Positions 34,223 through 47,029 are shown, numbered from the stretch's first letter. The stretch: 64,000 nt of DNA from Cephalopachus bancanus (GCA_027257055.1 JAPVLO010000233.1:744001-808000); one strand, 5' to 3'. Notes: generated by a model not told the origin, from the letters alone. Numbers and translations are program-made.

Positions 34223-37200
34223 ATGACAGGGATCAACTCTTGCATTTCAATTATTAGCCTAAATGTGAACGGACTAAATGCAACATTGAAAAGACACAGA
34301 ATGGCAAAATGGATAAAATATCATCAGGCAACAATCTATTGCTTCAAGAGACTCACCTCACTAGAAAGGACACCCACAGACTCAAAGTAAGAGGATGGGA
34401 AACAAACTTTCAGGCAAACGGAATACAAAAGAAAGGAGGAGTAGCGATCTTAATTTCAGACAAAATACCCTTCAAGCTATTAAAAATCAAAAAAGATACA
34501 GAAGGCCACTACATAATGATAAAAGGCTCAATCCATCAACAAGAAATATCTATCCTAAACATATATGCACCCAACATAAGTGCGCCATCTTTCATAAAGC
34601 AACTTCTTGGAAAACTAAAGAAAGATATCAACTCTAACACTATCATAACTGGGGACTTTAATACCCCACTCACAACTCTAGACAGATCATCAGGACAAAA
34701 AATCAGCAAGGAGATCCGGAACCTCAATGTGACTGTAGACCAAATGGACTTAATTGATACCTACAGAACACTCCATCCAAAGGCCACAAAATACACATTC
34801 TACTCATCACCACATGGAACATACTCATCACCACATGGAACCACATACTCGGCCATAAATCAAGCATAAGCAAATTTAAAAGGACCGAAATTCTACCAAG
34901 CACCTTCTCGGACCACAGTGGAATAAAAATAAACATTGACACCAACCGAGTCCCCCCAAAACCCACAAAGACATGCACACTAAACAGCATGATGCTAAAC
35001 AACTCCTGGGTCAACGACGAAATCAAAACAGGGATCAAAAGATACCTGGAAACAAATAAAAATGAAGAAACATCTTACCAAAATCTCTGGGATGCCCTGA
35101 AAGCTGTAGTAAGAGGGGAATTTATATCCCTACAAACACACGTGAAGAAAATGGAAGGAACAGAAATTCACAACCTAACAAGCCACCTAAAGAAGCTGGA
35201 AAGCAAGACCACAAAAACCCTAATTTCAGCAGAAGAATCCAGATCACAAAAATAAAAGCCCAAATCCAGGACATAGAAGACAAAAAGATAATACAAAAAA
35301 AACAATGAAACAAAAAGCTGGTTCTTTGAAAGGATAAACAAGATCGATGGTCCCCTAAGCTAGACTGACCAAGAAAAAACGAGAAAAAAACCAAATAAGC
35401 ACAATCAGAAACACAAAAGATGAAGTCACATCTGACCCTGAAGAAATACAAAAGATCATTAGAGACTACTACGTACACTTGTATGGAAACAAACTTGAAA
35501 ACCTTAAGGAAATGGAGGACTTTCTGACATCACACAACCTACCTAGGTTGGAACAAGAAGAAATTGAGACCCTAAATAGACCAATAATAATCAAGGAAAT
35601 CGACTACGTAATAAGAAAACTTCCTACAAAAAAAAGTCCTGGTCCAGATGGCTTTCCAGCAGAATTCTACAAGACATTCAAGGAGGAGCTGATACCAATC
35701 CTACTGAAGGTATTCCAGGCGATTGAAAAAGATGGAACTCTCCCCAAATCATTTTACGAAGCCAACATCACATTGATACCCAAGCCAGGTAAAGATCCAA
35801 CCAAGAAAGAGAACCACAGGCCAGTATCTTTGATGAACATAGATGCTAAAATTCTCAACAAGATCCTAGCAAACCGGATTCAGAAATACATCTCAAAAAT
35901 CATCCACCATGACCAAGTAAGCTTCATTCCTGGGATGCAAGGCTGGTTCAACATTCATAAAACCATGAATGTAATTAAATACATCAACAGATGTCAAAAC
36001 AAAAACCACATGATCATATAATTAGATGCAGAAAAAGCTTTTGATAAAATCCAGCACCCCTTCTTGATAAAAACCCTTGAACATCTAGGCATACAGGGAA
36101 CATACCTCAAAATAGTAAAAGCCATCTACGAGAAACCCACAGCCAGCATACTCCTAAATGAACAAAAATTGGAACCAATTCCCCTGAAAACTGGAACTAG
36201 ACAAGGATGCCCACTCTCACCCCTCCTGTTCAACATAGTATTGGAAGTCCTGGCTAGAGCAATCAGAGAAGAGGAGGCAATCAGAAGTATTCAAATAGGA
36301 AAAGAGGAAGTCAAGTTATCTCTCTATGCAGATGATATGATTGTGTACATTGAAAACCCAAGAGAATCTGTCAAAAGCCTCCTTATATCGATAAAGGCCT
36401 TTGGCAAAGTCTCAGGATACAAAATAAATGTACAAAAGACAATCGCATTTCTCTACACCAATAATAAACAAACAGAAACCCAAATAAAAAACACAATTCC
36501 ATTCACAATAGCCACAAAAGAAATGAAATACCTTGGCATCTTTCTAACCAGAGACGTGAAAGATCTTTACAATGAAAATTACAATGAAAATTACTTTTAC
36601 AATGAAAATTACACTGCTCAAAGAAATCAAAGCTGACACGAACAAGTGGAAAAATATCCCATGCTCATGGATCGGAAGAATCAACATTGTGAAGATGTCC
36701 ATCTTACCTTAGGCAATCTACAAATTCAACGCAATACCCATTAAATTACCAACAACATTCTTCTCAGACCTAGAAAAAACAACAAAGGAATTCATATGGA
36801 AACACAAACGTCCAAGAATAGCCAGAACAATCCTCAGGAAAAAAAACAAAGCAGGTGGTATCACATTACCAGACTTCAAACTTTACTATAAAGCTACAAT
36901 CATCAAAACAGCTTGGTATTGGTACAGGAACAGGCATATAGATCAATGGAACAGAATTGAGATTCCAGAAGCAAAACCTCAATTTCTCAACCAACTCATC
37001 TTCAACAAAGCCCCCAACACCTACCACTGGGGAGAGGAGAACCTATTCAGTAGGTGTTGGGAAAACTGGCTGACCACATGCAGAAGATTGAAACAGGACC
37101 CCTATCTATCCCCATGCACAAAGGTTAACTCCAAATGGATCAGAGACCTAAATGTAAAACCTCAAACCATAAGAACCTTAGAAAAGGAAGGAAATACCCT

Positions 37201-38065
37201 CATGGAAATCGGAACTGGCATCCAATTCCTGTACAAAACCCGAAACCCACAGATCATAAGACAGAAGATAGACAAGTGGGACCTTATTAAACTGACAAGC
37301 TTCTTCAAAGCCAAAGAAACCATCAAGAGAGCAGGGAGACAGCCTAAAGACTGGGAAAAAGCATTTGCCAACTCTAGGTCTGACAAAGGCTTAACATCCT
37401 TGATCTACAAGGAACTGAAACGTACTGAAAAGAAGAAAACAAACAACCCCATTATAAAATGGGCAAAAGATATGAACAGACACTTCACAAAAGAAGACAT
37501 CTGAGCAGCCAACAAACACATGAAGAAATGCTCAACCTCACTAATCATCAGGGAGATGCAAATCGAAACCACACTGAGATACCACCTAACTCCAGTCAGA
37601 ATGGCAATTATCAACAACTCAAAAAATAACAGCTGCTAGAGAGGGTGTGGTGAAAAGGGAACACTTCTACACTGTTGGTGGGAGTGTAAACTAGTGCAAC
37701 CTCTGTGGAAAGCAGTGTGGCGATTCCTAAAAGCTCTAAAAATCGACCTTCCATATGATCCCGCAACCCCCCTACTGGGAATATACCCTGAAGAACTCAA
37801 ATCACTCTGTAAAAAAGATACCTGCACACATATATTTATCGCAGCGTGGTTCACAATAGCAAGAACCTGGAAACAACCATGCTGCCCATTAAAAGAGGAC
37901 TGGATTTAAAAAATGTGGTACATATACACGATGGAATACTACGCAGCCATAAAAAAGAACAAAATCATGAACTTTGCAGCAACCTGGATGGAACTACAGT
38001 CTATAATACTTAGTGACCTCTCACAGAAACAAAGATCCGAGTATCACATGTTCTCACTCATATAA
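34223..38065 (+). pseudogene. L1 ORF2 (endonuclease / reverse transcriptase), broken
   Basis: ORF2p nicks target DNA and reverse-transcribes L1 or Alu RNA. The start ATG at 34223 gives MTGINSCISIISLNVNGL. The endonuclease domain (to about 34950) shows QETHLTRKDTHRLK, NIYAPN and GDFNTPL. The RT domain (about 35620-36560) shows [49 protein letters not shown] and YADD at 36325-36336. The C-terminal zinc-knuckle-like region (about 37640-37900) has [14 protein letters not shown]. Breaks: frameshifts near 34343, 34850 and 35255; TAA in place of a codon at 36019-36021; a repeat-driven frameshift near 36575-36636; further stops at about 36708, 37502, 37638 and 37907. Stop TAA is at 38063-38065. The expected length of about 1,275 residues fits. 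Confidence 0.92.
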
Positions 38066-38289
38066 TGGACCTTGAACATCCAATGTAATACTATAAGAAA
38101 ATGACTGACGGTACTGGGAAACTATGGGGGGGAGGGGGATGGGATTAACAGTAGCAAATATCTGTCTGGGGATGGGAAAACACCTCTTATCAACAGGGTG
38201 CCTGAATGAAACGTAATTGTACACCTAACCCTTAACTGTACCCCACAAAACCATAATAAAAAATATTGATTAATAAAAAAATTAAAAAT
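38066..38289 (+). other. L1 3' UTR and A-rich tail
   Basis: Contains four G-runs (38116-38118, 38126-38132, 38134-38138, 38141-38143), the G-quadruplex-type tract typical of L1 3' UTRs, then CACCTAACCCTTAACTGTAC and an AATAAA-type signal before an A-rich end. Confidence 0.85.
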
Positions 38290-38328
38290 AAAAATTTGAC
38301 ACCTGGCTAAGAAATGAATCAGACTTTC

Positions 38329-38330
<2 letters not shown>

Positions 38331-38384
<54 letters not shown>

Positions 38385-38386
38385 TT
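38331..38386. repeat. (TG)n microsatellite
   Basis: About 27 GT units with one interruption (GTGGTG near 38377), a short distance downstream of the L1. Confidence 0.98.
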
Positions 38387-38436
38387 TAATTGTTCTAGAC
38401 AGAGCGCCATTTTTTTAAAAATCACATTTCTTTTGA

Positions 38437-38829
<393 letters not shown>

Positions 38830-38889
38830 CATTTTCTAATACTAACAGAATTCCATCTGATATTCTTAGGCCTTGAGGAGACAGAATAT

Positions 38890-39145
38890 CCCAACAACAA
38901 AAATAACAATACCTCACATTTACATGGAGCTTTGCAACTTACAAAACATTTCACACATGTGGTCTCACCGGATACTCAAATCCACTTTGTCAGGTAGGTG
39001 GCTGGCATGCTAATCCTCCAGATAAGAACACCAAGCCTCTGAGAGGTTGAATGATGTGCCGGGATCATGTGACAATGAAGAGAAAGTGCTGGAATTCAAA
39101 GCCAGACCTTCTGAAGCTGACTCTGCTGTTTTTTTTCCATCATGA
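38890..39145 (+). mobile_element. MIR SINE
   Basis: Sense MIR: CTCACATTTACATGGAGCTT, TCACACATGTGGTCTCACCG, GTCAGGTAGGTGGCTGG, CTCTGAGAGGTTGAATGATG, TGCTGGAATTCAAAGCCAGA. Nearly full length. Confidence 0.8.
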
Positions 39146-41093
39146 CAGCATCGAGAAGATAAGCTGTACACAACACTTCATGCTCAGTTTATTTCATCCT
39201 AGTTGTTAGACAAAGTGGTAATGGGGTTTGAGGACCCGAGTACGAATCTCCACTGGCTAAGTGTGGGATTGTGAGAGGTCGCTTCTCTTTGTGTTTCAGA
39301 AGGACTTGGATGAACAACTCTTACAGTTCACAAGATCCTGAAGCTGTATTCATCAGACCACATTTCCGTCCAGAATGTTCTACTCGCCTACTAAGCCTGC
39401 ACGACACTTGATGTTTCTCTGTGTAGTTTTGGGAATGCAGAAATTTTGGTCACACTGAGTAATGCATGCTAGCTTAGCTTTACAGTGAAAGTCTATTAAA
39501 TTATTAATTTGGATGTTCTTTGGGAAATTGTAAACATCTTTGAGTTCATTCAGTGTTTCCCACCAGACTGTTGGTTTCTGAAAGACATTATTTTCTCTGT
39601 AATTCCTTATTCAGTTATCAAGACTCAACTAAGTATTGAATGTACAGCTAGGAGTCTAGAGAAAATTATAAAAACACAATTCAAATTGGGTTCATGACTT
39701 TATAAAAATAAAATTATTCTTTTGATTATTTATGGTGAAGAACAACTTGACTCTATAATAATCAACCAAGGTGAGTTGACAAAAATCAATGAAAGGCTGC
39801 CTGGGTGCAACGGGCAGCGAGGATTATGTAGGCAGTTAAATTGTAAATGAACAAATGTTTGGTCTACTCGTGCTCAGCACTGTGATGAAAAAAACGGAAT
39901 AGACTCTTTTTAGTTTTCTTAACTATGAGGGTGTAAATCAGTGACTTTTCAACCATTTTATCTGTGTGGATTTCTAAAATAACGGTATTTCTCAAGGGCA
40001 AAGTTCTTTTATTTATGAGTAACAAACTAAAAACAATGGATCTTATTGTTCTACACAGCTTATAAAAATCGTTTTCCTTGATTTATGATGAAAAGCAAGG
40101 TGGCATGAGATTTCTTCTTAAGAGAACTGAGAACAGCATTTTCGGGTATAGAAAGGAAAGTGCTTTCAGACAGAAAAAAAAACCCTGAAGATACTGGTGA
40201 GGGAGCGATGATTGCTGGGGTGAGATTCAGAAGAAAGACGCATTAGTTTAATGTGTTGTTCTCTCTCTAGCTGTAGTTCTGATCAATTAAACAAACGTTT
40301 CGGGAAGACCAACCACGGCCAGAGACCATGATGGGGGGTGGGTGGGGATGGTAGAGATTAAACACCAAGGGCTGAGCCAATGCCTTGCTTTCTGTTTCTG
40401 GTATCTACCAGGTTGATGCACTTGGCTGACGCATTCCTGGGGTCACACAGCACCCCAGGACCAGCACACACTGGGTACAGTCAGGTGGAGTGGAGCCTTC
40501 TTTGTGGAGAGTTAACTTGCCTGAAAAGGTTCTAAAATAATGACTGTGGCCTTGTTTGAGCCATATGGTACCACAGTTTTCTAATGAACCACTCAGGAAT
40601 GCCTATTTTAGGACATATATTTGTATCTACTTATGCCACTGCAAGAAACAAATCTTCCCAGTATGTAATTATCAGTAAATATACACAGCTCAGTTTCTTA
40701 ATATGACATGCTTAAAAGAAAAGCCTTAGAAAGCCACTTTGGATTTTGTGGCTTCCTTGTACCAGAAAACAAGGAAAATGTTGAGAGAGTAGCAGTGATA
40801 TAATTGACAGATCTACAGAAACAGAACTTCTTAAACAATCAACAACAATAATTACTGTATTAGAACTGTTTTGAGTCTGCATCTAGTTTACAGTTAAAGG
40901 AGATGAGAAGTCTGCAGCCAACATGGGTGTATGGGGTGGGGGTGGGACTGGGGTGTGGAACTCAATGAATCAAGGAAAAGAGGACCCCACACCCAGGCCT
41001 TGGGAGGAGGGGGCAGGGGCCTCCGTCACTAGAACTAGACTCTCACGTGCTACATTTTGGCTTCATTCTTGCACTGTAGATAGGATCTCTCAT
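39146..41093. other. Long unassigned stretch, possible MIR piece
   Basis: About 39225-39345 loosely resembles a reversed MIR core. The remaining 1.7 kb shows nothing I recognise; no convincing coding frame. Confidence 0.45.
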
Positions 41094-41745
41094 GTGAAGG
41101 GTGAACAGAGCACCCTTGATATAAGTGACTCCATCTTAGAAAATGACTCCGCTTTACCTTTTGAAAGGTTGCGTCCAACCTGATAAGGACACAACCAAAC
41201 AGATGCCCTTCCACTATCGGTCCCCGTCAGCAGACTCTTAGACCCTAAAAACACAGAACTTCAACAGCTTGTTATGGCCGTCTTTACCAGATACTCTCTT
41301 TTTGTCACTTGTGAAAGGCATCTGGAAACTGCCACACCCATCACAGGAGGCCCTGACCTGTCCAACAATGGAGGTTCTGCCCATCTGTCCATCCCAGGAG
41401 ACCCTGCCCATACCAAGACACCCAACGTGCTGTCCGAGCTGACCCAGGAGAATTTCTGCTCATCTTGCTTTCCCATGGACAGGTTCGTTACCCCTTTCTC
41501 CTTGCTGTTTTCTCTTAGTGTTAAATGTCACTTGGCTGTGGAATGTTTAATCTCTAACATTTGCATATTGATTATTATTCTATTATGTGTGGTCTGCAAT
41601 ACTTGTAGAGAAGCTTGAGCCTGTGTGCCCACAGCTCCAGTTATCGAGTGAATGTGCAGCACAAGACTTGCTTCCTTGGGGACCCCACGTAGCTCATGGC
41701 TTTCATGGTCAAGATAGCACCAATAAATGTCTGACGCTGTAGAAA
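41094..41745 (+). mobile_element. Possible LTR remnant
   Basis: Contains GTGACTCCATCTTAGAAAAT (a phrase common in primate ERV1 LTRs), a long mid-section with two related phrases (CATCACAGGAGGCCCTGACC and CATCCCAGGAGACCCTGCCC), and CAATAAATGTCTGACGCTGT near the end. Boundaries and family are uncertain; no retroviral coding sequence is attached. Confidence 0.35.
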
Positions 41746-42094
41746 GACACAAGCAAGTGTGGACCTGATTATTTTTAACCTCATGCAGCTCACAATGGAG
41801 GGAAACCCATGGCTCTGGGACCACATGCTAACAGGGAGAATGCCTCCCTTTCCCTAGCTTCAATTCACAAGTTTCCCAGGGAAGGCCTTGGTATGGTCTT
41901 AGTTGAGTCGGCAAGTTATTTTTGAATCGACTGTGGCTTGGGAGGAGGATAATGTGATTGGCTTAGGTTGAGATAACCCTCCCACCAGAGCCACATGCCC
42001 CAAAGACTGTCTTGAAAGAAAGGCGAGTGGCAGGGTGGGAAGAAAAAGTAGGGAATAACCACTCTGCTATCATCTATGAATGAAGGCACTCTGA
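41746..42094. other. Unassigned non-coding stretch
   Basis: Nothing recognised. Confidence 0.5.
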
Positions 42095-42275
42095 GTGCCT
42101 GGGTGCTTTATGCGTATTATTCTGATTAATTATTCCACAACCATGTAATACAGGTTTTATTATATACATGTCATAGATTGCAGTAAAATTAATGAGCTTT
42201 CCCAGTGTCATATAACTAGATAAAGGTGTGGTTGAAATTTGGACCCAGATCAATCTGATTCCAGGGCTCAAGTTC
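42095..42275 (+). mobile_element. MIR SINE
   Basis: Sense MIR: GTGCTTTATGCGTATTATTC, CAACCATGTAATACAGG, GAGCTTTCCCAGTGTCATAT, GAAATTTGGACCCAGATC. Confidence 0.7.
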
Positions 42276-43630
42276 TTTCCTTGCTGTGTCAAAAAACAAA
42301 CAAAAAAGTCTGTTAACTTCATCTAGATTTAGCAAGAATAGAAAATATGTGGTATATATATATATATATATTTCTATTCACAAATTCTCCATCAATTAAT
42401 TGATCACAAACCCAGAGCTCTCAGCACAAGACTTCAACCGTGAGAGATTAACACATGAGCTGAAGTCTGAATGTAACAAGCACAGCTCAAACACAGTCTG
42501 TATAAGACCTTTCATGTTCTAAGCACCCTCATTCTTTAACTACTAACCAAAATCTACTCATCTTCCTGCAATTTTTGATCATATCACTTTATGATTGAGG
42601 CAGAAGCAAAGGAACTATTAATGTTCTTTACTAGAATCTGAAAAAATACAGGCAATGATGATACTTTATTTTGAAAAGTATATAACTCTGGGTCTTCAAT
42701 ACTGCTTGCTGATGTTCAGAATTTAACTAATAATGTGAATTAAAAAAAGTTATGGGATTGTTTTTAAAAATTGGTGTATAAATTACACTAATAATTTACT
42801 TCAAAGGTGAGGTTTTGCTTGGTTTCTCTTATCCATTGAGTCATAAGGAGTTATAGTATGAGACTAACATATGGCTAAGGCAAAAAGACAAGAATATAAT
42901 TAAAGAAGAGTGTGAATGGTAAAACACCCTCTTAGGAAAGGCGCCCTGTCAAGCTTTAATAGTATAAAGGAAGTAAGAAAAGTATGGACTTTTCTAGCAA
43001 TTATATTTGAGGGCAAAGCTTGAAAAGCAAAAAACAAAAAACAAAAAAACCCAGCCCAAGGCTACTAAATCAATCCAGAATACTAAGATTTCAAAATACC
43101 ACCTTGAACCAAGATTAGCATTATTTTCCTTATATGGACTTGGGCCTAATGGATATATTTACTTAACTATAAATATAAATTCCATGCCCTGTGACCAGGG
43201 TTTGAAAATAAATCGGAAAAAGCTGCAGAAATGAACAAAAATAAATGTAATAAAAACTGCCTGCTTCTTCTTTTGGTCCACTGTGCTCTGTTCTTAATGG
43301 AAACCAATTTTGCTGCCAGCATCATGTTTCTGCTTGGTACTGATCAATTCCTGTATTCTCCCAGAGTTGTAATGTGGAGTGCAACAGAGAGGTGGGAAGT
43401 TAATAGGGGAAATACCAGGGTGCCGAAATAATGTGTACCCATTTTGAGAGATGTTCTCTATGTACTACTTTTTGAAGTACTTTTAGTTCGCTGTAATCAA
43501 AAGTGTCTGGGCGCTGATGGTAATCACTTTGAGTTCCTGTTGTAATTGCAGAAGTCAAATGTGCCTTGTATTCATCTTTTATTATTGGTATATATTGAGT
43601 ATTATAATTTTAATAGTGTTTTTCTTTCTT
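42276..43630. other. Unassigned stretch with a (TA)n patch
   Basis: (TA)n at about 42351-42370. No gene or repeat family recognised. This is the left flank of the next L1 insertion. Confidence 0.5.
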
Positions 43631-44772
43631 AAAATGTGTATTCATTGTAAAACCTCAAACTGTAAAAATCTTAGAAAATGCAGGAGACACTCTTATGGAA
43701 ATTGGGACTGGCAACCAATTCCTATTCAAAACCCTAAATGCCCATACCTTAAGAAATAAGATAGACAAGTGGGAGCTCATCAAACTAATAAGTTTCTGCA
43801 AAGCAAAAGAAACCATCAAGAGAGCAGGGAGACAGCCCACAGACTTGGAAAAAAGTATTTGCCAACTGCATATCTGACAAAGGCCTAACATCTAGGATCT
43901 ACAAGGAACTCAAACGCACTGAAAGTAAAAAAACAAGCAGCCCCATTAAAAAGTGGGCAAAAGACATGAATAGACACTTCTCAAAAGAAGGTATGTGGGC
44001 AGCCAACAGACACATGAGAAAGTTCTCAGTCTCACTCATCATCAGAGAAAAGCAAATCAAAATCACACTGAGATACCACCTAACCTCAGTAAGAATGGCC
44101 ATCATTAATAGCACAAACAACAACAGATGCTGGCAAGGATGCGGAGAGAAAGGAACACTTCTACACTGCTGGTGGGAATGTAAAGTAGTGCAACCTCTTT
44201 GGAAGACAGTGTTGCTATTTCTGAAAGAACTAGAAATTGACCTTCCATATGACCCAGCAATTCCGCTATTGGGAATATACCCGGAAGAACTCAAATCATT
44301 CTACAAAAAAGATACCTGCACACGTATGTTTGTTGCAGCTCTATTCACAATAGCAAAAACATGGAACCAACCATGTTGCCTATTGAAGCTGGACTGGATA
44401 AAAAAATGTAATACATATACACAATGGAATATTATACACCATAAAGAAAGACAAACATATGGACTTCTCAGCAACTTGGATGGATTTAGAGTCGATTATA
44501 CTCAGTGATCTGTCACAGAAACAAAGAACAGAGTACCATATGTTCTCACTCATAAGCAGACCTTGAACAGTTATAATACTATAAGAAAGGGACTGGCAGT
44601 AGCGGGAAACCGCCAGGGGAGGGGGGTGGAATTGGCAGTTAAGGGAAGCTGCCAGGGGAGGGAGAGGCATACCTCATCAACAAGGGTACCTGCAAAATGA
44701 ACATTTGTATACCTAACCCTGAATTGTACCCTACATCTTTATAATAAAAATAAATAAAAATGTGTATTCATT
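43631..44772 (+). mobile_element. 5'-truncated L1 with perfect target duplication
   Basis: L1 body 43647-44756 flanked by the 16-base duplication AAAATGTGTATTCATT (43631-43646 and 44757-44772). The pre-insertion site TTCTTAAAATG fits an L1 endonuclease TT/AAAA cut. It holds the last ~300 codons of ORF2 ([20 protein letters not shown] at about 43757, [13 protein letters not shown] at about 44170, [19 protein letters not shown]), then a 3' UTR with two G-rich tracts (44610-44665) and the A-rich end. Frameshifts near 43855 and 44450 leave it non-coding. Confidence 0.97.
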
Positions 44773-44984
44773 TTTTGCCACCCTCTATATAATTTCTATA
44801 AGTCAAACAGTATCGAGATTTTTATTTTTTCTTTTTCCCTTTTCTATTAAATTTTATTTTATTTTATTGTAGAGATGTGGAGTACAAGTCTGGATCAGCT
44901 ATACAAGCAGGCTGCATGCAGGTGAAGTTTGGGCCTACACCTTCTGTTTTTCTCTTTTCTTTTTTTCTTTTTTGCCTTTTCTTT
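44773..44984. other. Short unassigned stretch
   Basis: T-rich flank between the L1 and the pyrimidine tract; (TTTTA)n-like run near 44848-44868. Confidence 0.5.
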
Positions 44985-45022
44985 TCTTTCTTTCTTTCTT
45001 CCTTCCTTCCTTTCTTTTTTTT
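44985..45022. repeat. Pyrimidine tract (TTTC)n/(TTCC)n
   Basis: Tetranucleotide repeat derived from the reversed Alu A-tail that follows. Confidence 0.9.
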
Positions 45023-45405
<383 letters not shown>

Positions 45406-45734
45406 AGAATCTAGATTTTTCTAAAATGTGTTTGCAGTACTAATATGCCAGCACCGCCTAGGTTAACAGATATCTATTCAACTTCTTTATAATTTCATCA
45501 TGAATTACTTCCTCTGAAAAATGAAAACCATGCCTTTGTTTAATTGACAAGCACAATTTCTACTAACAAAACATTCAAACTCTCCAGGACATGCTCTGCC
45601 TTTCTTTTCTGGACCACTCACACCTGCCTGTGCTTCTGACTCGGCAATAGTCTTGCCAATGCTCCCGCTTCATCATAATCCTCTGGCTGAAATGCAGTTA
45701 CCCTGGTGATATGATTTTGGAAGAGAATGGCACA
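45406..45734. other. Unassigned non-coding stretch
   Basis: Nothing recognised. Confidence 0.5.
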
Positions 45735-46037
45735 ATCCCAAGACCTTCAGGATTCAGATGTCAAAGGACAAAGGAAGAAGATGTGGTTATGAAGAAAGAA
45801 CAAGAGACACAGCAGCATAAGGAGGTCTCAGCTTGGCTTTGAAGATCGAGGAAGGGGCCATGAGAAGCTGGACAAAGCCAGAAAATGAATGGACTCTCTC
45901 AAAGAGTCTCCAGAAAGGAATGAACCCTTCATCCTAGCAAAGTTAGATCTACAGAACTGTAAGAAAATACACTTGTGTTCTTTTAAGCCAATAAGTGTGT
46001 GGTTCTTTGTTGCAGCCACAGCAGGAAACAAATACAT
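45735..46037 (+). mobile_element. MLT1-type LTR (ERVL-MaLR), 3' part
   Basis: Ends with CAGAACTGTAAGAAAATACA, then TTTTAAGCCAATAAGTGTGT, GGTTCTTTGTTGCAGCCACA, the standard MLT1 LTR ending. The ancestral LTR is over 80 million years old in mammals generally. No internal retroviral sequence is attached. Confidence 0.8.
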
Positions 46038-46102
46038 CTTCTCTCTGTGATGAATACCTTCCTCATCCAAAAAACACATGTCTGGTCATCACACATTACA
46101 AA

Positions 46103-46398
46103 TACAGGCTGAGTATTGTGGTTCATACCAGTATTCCCAGTGCTTTGGGAGGCCAAAGCAGGAGGATCGCTTGAGCCCAGGAATTTGAAACCAGCCTGGA
46201 CAACATAGCAAGACCTCATCTCTACAAAAAAAAAAAAAAATTAGCTGGGCGTGGTGTTGCAAACCTCTATTCCCAGCTACTTGGCAGGCTGAGATAGAAT
46301 AACCTGAACTCAGGAGGCTGAGGCTGTGATTGTGCCACTGCACTCCCACCTTCACGACGGAGCAAGACCCCAGCTCAAAAAAAATAAAAATAAAAATA
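46103..46398 (+). mobile_element. Alu (old)
   Basis: Diverged dimer: GGCTGAGTATTGTGGTTCAT head, A15 linker near 46226, short right monomer, tail of AAAAT units. Confidence 0.93.
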
Positions 46399-46509
46399 TA
46401 ACTAAATATTTATTCATTATAGAGTAGAATTAAGGATGAAGCTCCTCTAAATAAAAATGTAAACCCTGAAGACTGGGTTGTAGAGAATCTTTAATATATT
46501 TATTTTCGA

Positions 46510-46783
46510 CCGGGTTCGGTGGCTCAGCCTGTAATCCCAGCGCTTTGGGAGGCCGAGGTGAGTGGATTGCCTGAGCCACCTGGGCAACTTGGCGAGACCT
46601 CATCTCTACAATAAATTAAAAAAAAAAAATTAGCCAGGTGTGGTAGCATGCGCCTGTAGTTCTGGCTACTTGGAAGGCTGAGGCGGAAGGATTGCCGGAG
46701 CCCAGTAGGTCGAGGCTGCAGTGGCTGGGAGCAGCCACTGCACTCTAGTCTGAGTGACAGAGTGAGACTCCAACTCAAAAAAA
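46510..46783 (+). mobile_element. Alu, lineage-specific
   Basis: Head GACCGGGTTCGGTGGCTCAG; deletion removes the CGCGGGTTCGAGAC segment so the B box is lost. Target duplication ATATATTTATTT at about 46494-46505 and 46859-46870 lies outside the microsatellite, so the repeat grew from the A-tail. Confidence 0.95.
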
Positions 46784-46785
46784 TA

Positions 46786-46851
<66 letters not shown>

Positions 46852-46858
46852 TATATAT
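46784..46858. repeat. (TA)n/(CA)n compound microsatellite in an Alu tail
   Basis: Starts ATATATATGTGTGT, then long (TA)n, (CA)n, (TA)n. Confidence 0.97.
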
Positions 46859-47029
46859 ATATATTTATTTACTCACTTCTGTGGTTAATAATTATTTCAA
46901 ACTCCCTTTGTTACAAACTTTAAGGAACTTGCCATTATTATCCATCACAAATTTATTTCACATCCTGCATGTCACTGCCTCTCTGGTCCATTCCCTCTGA
47001 CCAGCCTTGTTATGGTCCTGTCTAACCCC

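Larger units (their letters stand above)
31783..38298 (+). mobile_element. Full-length L1 retrotransposon with flanking target duplication
   Basis: About 6.5 kb holding all L1 parts in order: GC-rich 5' UTR (31792-33191), ORF1 (33192-34150), 72-base spacer, ORF2 (34223-38065), G-rich 3' UTR and an A-rich tail. The 9-base repeat AAAAATTTG at 31783-31791 and 38290-38298 is the likely target duplication, though it is low-complexity. The element begins GAGAAGCGGCAAGATGGCGA, so the 5' end is essentially complete. Both ORFs are disrupted, so it cannot be autonomous. It is the only near-complete autonomous-type element in the window. Confidence 0.93.

Noticed and set aside
41094..41745. Full provirus near the possible LTR
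   Set aside because: No gag, pol or env-like frames and no second LTR within range.
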